This document shows positions 61,075 through 64,000 of a stretch of 64,000 bases of DNA, one piece after another (positions within the stretch are counted from its first letter, which is position 1; every line of letters starts with the position of its first letter). This DNA comes from Ascoidea rubescens DSM 1968 (taxonomy: Eukaryota > Ascomycota > Saccharomycetes > Ascoideales > Ascoideaceae), in the NCBI RefSeq assembly GCF_001661345.1, contig NW_017962924.1, positions 310,001 to 374,000 on the forward strand, read 5' to 3'. The notes beneath the pieces were generated by a model. It saw only the letters and a program-made list of their open reading frames with translations, made no database searches and had not been told where the DNA came from. Position numbers and translations under genes: made by a program.

Positions 61075-61112
61075 CAATTATATGCACTCTTACAGTAGTG
61101 TGCATGTAATTG
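61075..61112. other. 13-bp inverted repeat hairpin
   Basis: Arms CAATTATATGCAC (61075-61087) and GTGCATGTAATTG (61100-61112) pair over 13 positions with one T-G wobble around a 12-nt loop. It lies in the same gene-free interval as the multibranch element, about 190 bp further right and about 410 bp beyond the DID4 stop codon. Confidence 0.6.
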
Positions 61113-61522
61113 CAAATTTTCCGGTGATTGAGGAATTGGATCAGATAAGTGCAAATTAATGTTCAAAAATATCACAACCATTGAAACTATCTATTATTGT
61201 GGTGGGAAAGTCTAATTGAATGATTTTTGTATCACTGTTTTTATTGATTCATAATTCAATGTTTCAATTCAAAAACATTATTCAATTTTTAATCGTTATA
61301 AATCAAATTCAAAATGTATTATATATGGGTTTTATAATTCAAAGAGCTTATCTACATATAGAAACCATCCAATTACAAAACCCAGGAACATTAGAAAAGA
61401 ATGTAAGTATAGGTTAATTAGCCTTTATTATGTGAAAAAAAACAAATACAGTCATGAAATAAAGTTAAAAGAATTAAAGAATGAAGCAACTTAACAATAA
61501 AAAAACAAAATAAGAACATTCT

Positions 61523-62337
61523 CTATTGACGTTTTAAAATATCTAATCTCGCTTGTAAATCATCCTCATCACCTATTCCACCACCGATGGCTTGAGGAAC
61601 TGGATTATTGGACAACGGATTGCTCTTTTGTGCTATGGTTTCTGGTGCATTTTGTAGACTTGAATTCAAATCAACACCGATTTCATCTAGGACTTGGTTG
61701 ACGATTTCGTCTACTTCTTCCTCGTCTTCTTCAATATCATCGCCCATGGCGTTGTCAATAGCGTCATCCATCATTTCTTGCCTCTGGTCCATAATATCAT
61801 TTTGTTTTTCAAACTCCATGACTATCCTTGTTAGTTGGGGCATGTTCATTGATCTGTTCATGCCATTTAACAATCTAGCAGCATCCTTCATTGAGTTCGC
61901 CATTTGGTCGCTGCTTCTGACAGCCTGTATTCTTAACGAGATGGCTTGTAGTTGAGTTCTCATGTTATTGAATTTCTGAATATAGTTTTTTGTTCTGACC
62001 AAGTCCTTTGCTTGGATTCTGGCAGCAGATATCTGGCCATTTTTAGCTGATTTTTTGATCTCAGACACTATGGTCTTTTCCTGTCTTTCTAGTTTTTGTC
62101 TTTCTCTGTCTAGTTCGCGCTGAGTACGTTCCAATGCTCTTTGGTTCTGCAATAAAGTCATCCATGTTTAGATGTTGTCAGTATGCAGTCAATATGATAG
62201 TAATAAAGAAAATGATGATAACAATGATGATAATAATGATGATGATATCATTGTTGTAAGAACAACTTAAAACAAACCTTTCTCAATTTTTCCTGGGGTG
62301 TTAGCTTTTTCCCAAAAGCCCATTCAAACAATTGCAT
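61523..62337 (-). CDS. DID4: ESCRT-III subunit Did4/Vps2 (CHMP2), spliced
   Basis: Did4/Vps2 caps ESCRT-III filaments with Vps24 and recruits Vps4 during multivesicular-body sorting. I read complement(join(61523..62146, 62278..62337)), 227 residues. Exon 1 gives MQLFEWAFGKKLTPQEKLRK, matching the family start MSLFEWVFGK and the basic membrane-binding helix. Exon 2 continues NQRALERTQRELDRERQKLE, then SEIKKSAKNGQ, AKDLVRTKNYIQKF and LRIQAVRSSDQM, an acidic linker, and the C-terminal MIM1 helix DDLQARLDILKRQ. S. cerevisiae DID4 also has an intron near its start. The donor here is the unusual GTTTGT. A CACGTG lies about 106 bp upstream of the ATG. Confidence 0.95.
62147..62277 (-). other. DID4 intron with atypical signals
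   Basis: A 131-nt minus-strand intron with donor GTTTGT instead of GTATGT, branch-like TACTGAC instead of TACTAAC, and acceptor TTGCAG. The join is phase 0 and perfectly restores KLRK-NQRALE. An inverted repeat (AACAATGAT at 62220-62228, ATCATTGTT at 62247-62255) and a GATGAT-rich microsatellite lie between donor and branch point. Confidence 0.9.
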
Positions 62338-64000
62338 TATGAATAAAACTGGCTAGCTGATTCGCAGTGAAAAGACAATGCAACATTAAAGAGATAAAGA
62401 GATAAAAGATTAAAAAACAATGCATGGAGAAGGAGAGATAATCACGTGATATCCGGCTTTGGGAGACCGGAATCACCTAAGTGGTGTGAAAAGAGTGTGG
62501 AAGAAGCTTTATTTAATGATAACTGTTGTAGCAAATCCATGATAATATACTAAAGTAAAGAAATATATAGGAAGAAAGATTGTAGAAGAGAACTCCAGGT
62601 CATTGGCAAAAGCTCAGAACTTTGAGATCATGCTTATTACTTTGTAATCAATCAATAAACGTATAAAAAAAAGATAAAAAAAGATAACATTTAGGTCTTT
62701 CTTTTGAAAATGGATAAACCCAATGGGTAATCAAACAAGCTGTAAAATTTCTGACTTGAATCTTTTAGACGACTGTGTTTTGAAATGCTTTCTGTTTTGT
62801 ACCAAAATAGAGCTTCAAAGTCCTAACACTGGACTATTTTTTTTCTCAACTGTGCTCAATCCAAACAATTCTCATAAATTTGTTTTTTTTCTGGTTTCTT
62901 ACAAACTTATTCAATTTGGTAAGGGCTAATCAATAGGAATTTTGAGTGGGATATAATGGCAAGTATTACTGACAAGAAATGAATAATAGAGGGATCTGTT
63001 TCCATTAAAGCAATACAGTTTCAAATTACTATTGTGTTGTGCAAATGGTTCGTACGATACTTTTAATAAAGAAAGTATCAATAAAATACATTTTCTGTTG
63101 AATTCGTGTGAATATGCTTTTGATTTAAACAATTCTGAATAAATTAATTTATTATTTGATTATCAAAATACAGTCAAGTTATTGTTGAGAGGGATTAATT
63201 TGTAAGCTTGTGGAAAAAAACTGATTTTATATCTGCTACTGTTGATCATACAGTATATGTATGATTTATGTAACATATTGTTGAATGAAGGTTATTGAAT
63301 ATTTGCAAAGTTGTGTTGATGGATTTATTGAAGTAATTTTCGATCAATATCCTGATATTACATTGTCTTCATTTAATTTCTATATTCATTAAGTTTTTAA
63401 TATACTTGTTAAGATTTGGAAACATAAAGAATCCTTTTATAAATCATCTGGGATGTTTGGAGTATTACCTGATGTTTAGTTTTAATTTTCAAACAAAAAT
63501 TGATTTATTGTGTAAAGAAACAGCCGATACTATTTGTATAAATGATATTGGTGATATATTATATGATACAAAGTTCGGATACACATTTTATCAAATGGAA
63601 GGTAAAAATATAATCTACCAATTGAAATTGGAATTTGATTGCGATTTATATTCCAAGAGTGTCAATTATCCCAGTAATATGCTTCCAACCAATGGGAATG
63701 TTAAAATCACAAATAAGGGTCATATTCATTACATAAATTCAATTGATTACATAGCCATACAACACAAAAAATTTCATTACTGAACAGAACATAAAAGAGA
63801 ATTAAAATGTTGGTTCTCTCATGATATCTTTTTGCAACAGTATTCTATAGATGTGTATTACTTTATTGGTTATGCTAGCATATGCAAATATGAATATGTA
63901 TTATTTTCTAAAAAAATACAGTGTGTGAATTAGAACGTGTTGAAGGGCTTTTACAAAGATAATATTAGCTTGGAAAACACAATAGAATTGATTTGTATTA
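62338..64000. other. Right-end region without a convincing gene
   Basis: DID4's promoter occupies the left part, with a palindromic ATCACGTGAT at 62441-62450. Beyond about 62,700 the DNA is AT-rich. Two short plus-strand frames are slightly coding-like: 62,723-62,929 (68 codons, containing LNLLDDCVLKCF, loosely F-box-like) and 63,472-63,783 (103 residues from its first ATG). Another plus-strand frame between them reads LFPLKQYSFKLLLCCANG at about 62,994-63,047. They lie in different frames and could be remnants of a decayed gene, or chance. Confidence 0.4.
62443..62448. promoter_or_regulatory. CACGTG E-box upstream of DID4
   Basis: CACGTG within the 10-bp palindrome ATCACGTGAT, 106 bp before the DID4 start codon. 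The extended ATCACGTGAT form fits Cbf1-type sites (RTCACRTG). Function is inferred. Confidence 0.45.

Larger units (their letters stand above)
59879..61522. other. Long tail-to-tail interval with strong stem-loops
   Basis: These 1.6 kb lie between the 3' ends of NAM9 and DID4, far longer than four of the window's other tail-to-tail gaps (28 to 620 bp); the GCS1/URE2 gap is equally long. There is no coding-like frame. Nested and adjacent inverted repeats at 60,762-60,885 and a 13-bp hairpin at 61,075-61,112 stand out and are listed separately. The rest is AT-rich without repeats. No tRNA, snRNA, SRP, RNase P or RNase MRP signature was recognised. Confidence 0.55.

Overview
This 64 kb window is nuclear DNA from a budding yeast (Saccharomycotina). 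Every recognisable gene has a counterpart in Saccharomyces cerevisiae. The DNA is AT-rich, genes are compact, introns are few, short and close to the start codon with TACTAAC-type branch points, and there is an intron-bearing tRNA-Ser(GCU). Proteins carry many Asn-, Ser- and Thr-rich low-complexity tracts. In-frame CUG codons are extremely rare in the genes I read codon by codon, so a CUG-reassigned (or CUG-avoiding) lineage is possible. All translations here use the standard code. I saw no bacterial, plasmid, viral or LTR-element sequence and no CRISPR array.

Layout, left to right. 0.15-5.0 kb: YME2 (mitochondrial inner membrane) diverging from SRV2 (cyclase-associated protein). 6.2-13.3 kb: GCS1 (ArfGAP), URE2 (nitrogen regulator with a prion-like head) and a PCL6/PCL7-type cyclin. 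14.4-27.4 kb: DPM1, FRA1 and the 3,121-residue scaffold TAO3. 28.0-29.5 kb: two adjacent glycine-zipper proteins. 30.2-37.7 kb: ULP1 (SUMO protease), SPT8 (SAGA) and ARP5 (INO80). 38.3-43.0 kb: three consecutive methyltransferase-pathway genes, NOP2 (rRNA), TRM6 (tRNA) and MTQ1 (release factor). 43.1-46.3 kb: tRNA-Ser(GCU), ATX1 and a large protein with a probable ubiquitin-like fold. 46.9-50.6 kb: PPG1, PRP11 and NHP10 (INO80). 53.2-56.5 kb: a STE5/FAR1-type pheromone scaffold. 56.9-62.3 kb: EAF7 (NuA4), NAM9 (mitochondrial ribosome) and DID4/VPS2 (ESCRT-III). The last 1.6 kb has no convincing gene.

Five genes need splicing that open-frame inspection alone misses: SRV2, the PCL6/7-like cyclin, PPG1, NAM9 and DID4. 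In each, the reconstructed first exon restores an in-frame start, and for four of them it restores a conserved amino terminus. Several other starts were moved to the first ATG consistent with the family (YME2, GCS1, TAO3, SPT8, ARP5, ATX1, EAF7, the first glycine-zipper gene).

The genes do not form operons. Loose themes are chromatin (SPT8, ARP5, NHP10, EAF7), RNA and translation-factor methylation (NOP2, TRM6, MTQ1) and signalling (URE2, PCL6/7-like, PPG1, STE5/FAR1-like). The least explained DNA is a 1.6 kb tail-to-tail interval at 59.9-61.5 kb with several strong nested stem-loops, a 2.6 kb gene-free stretch at 50.6-53.2 kb with clustered palindromes, and a set of discrete GC-rich islands lying across promoters and neighbouring gene ends.
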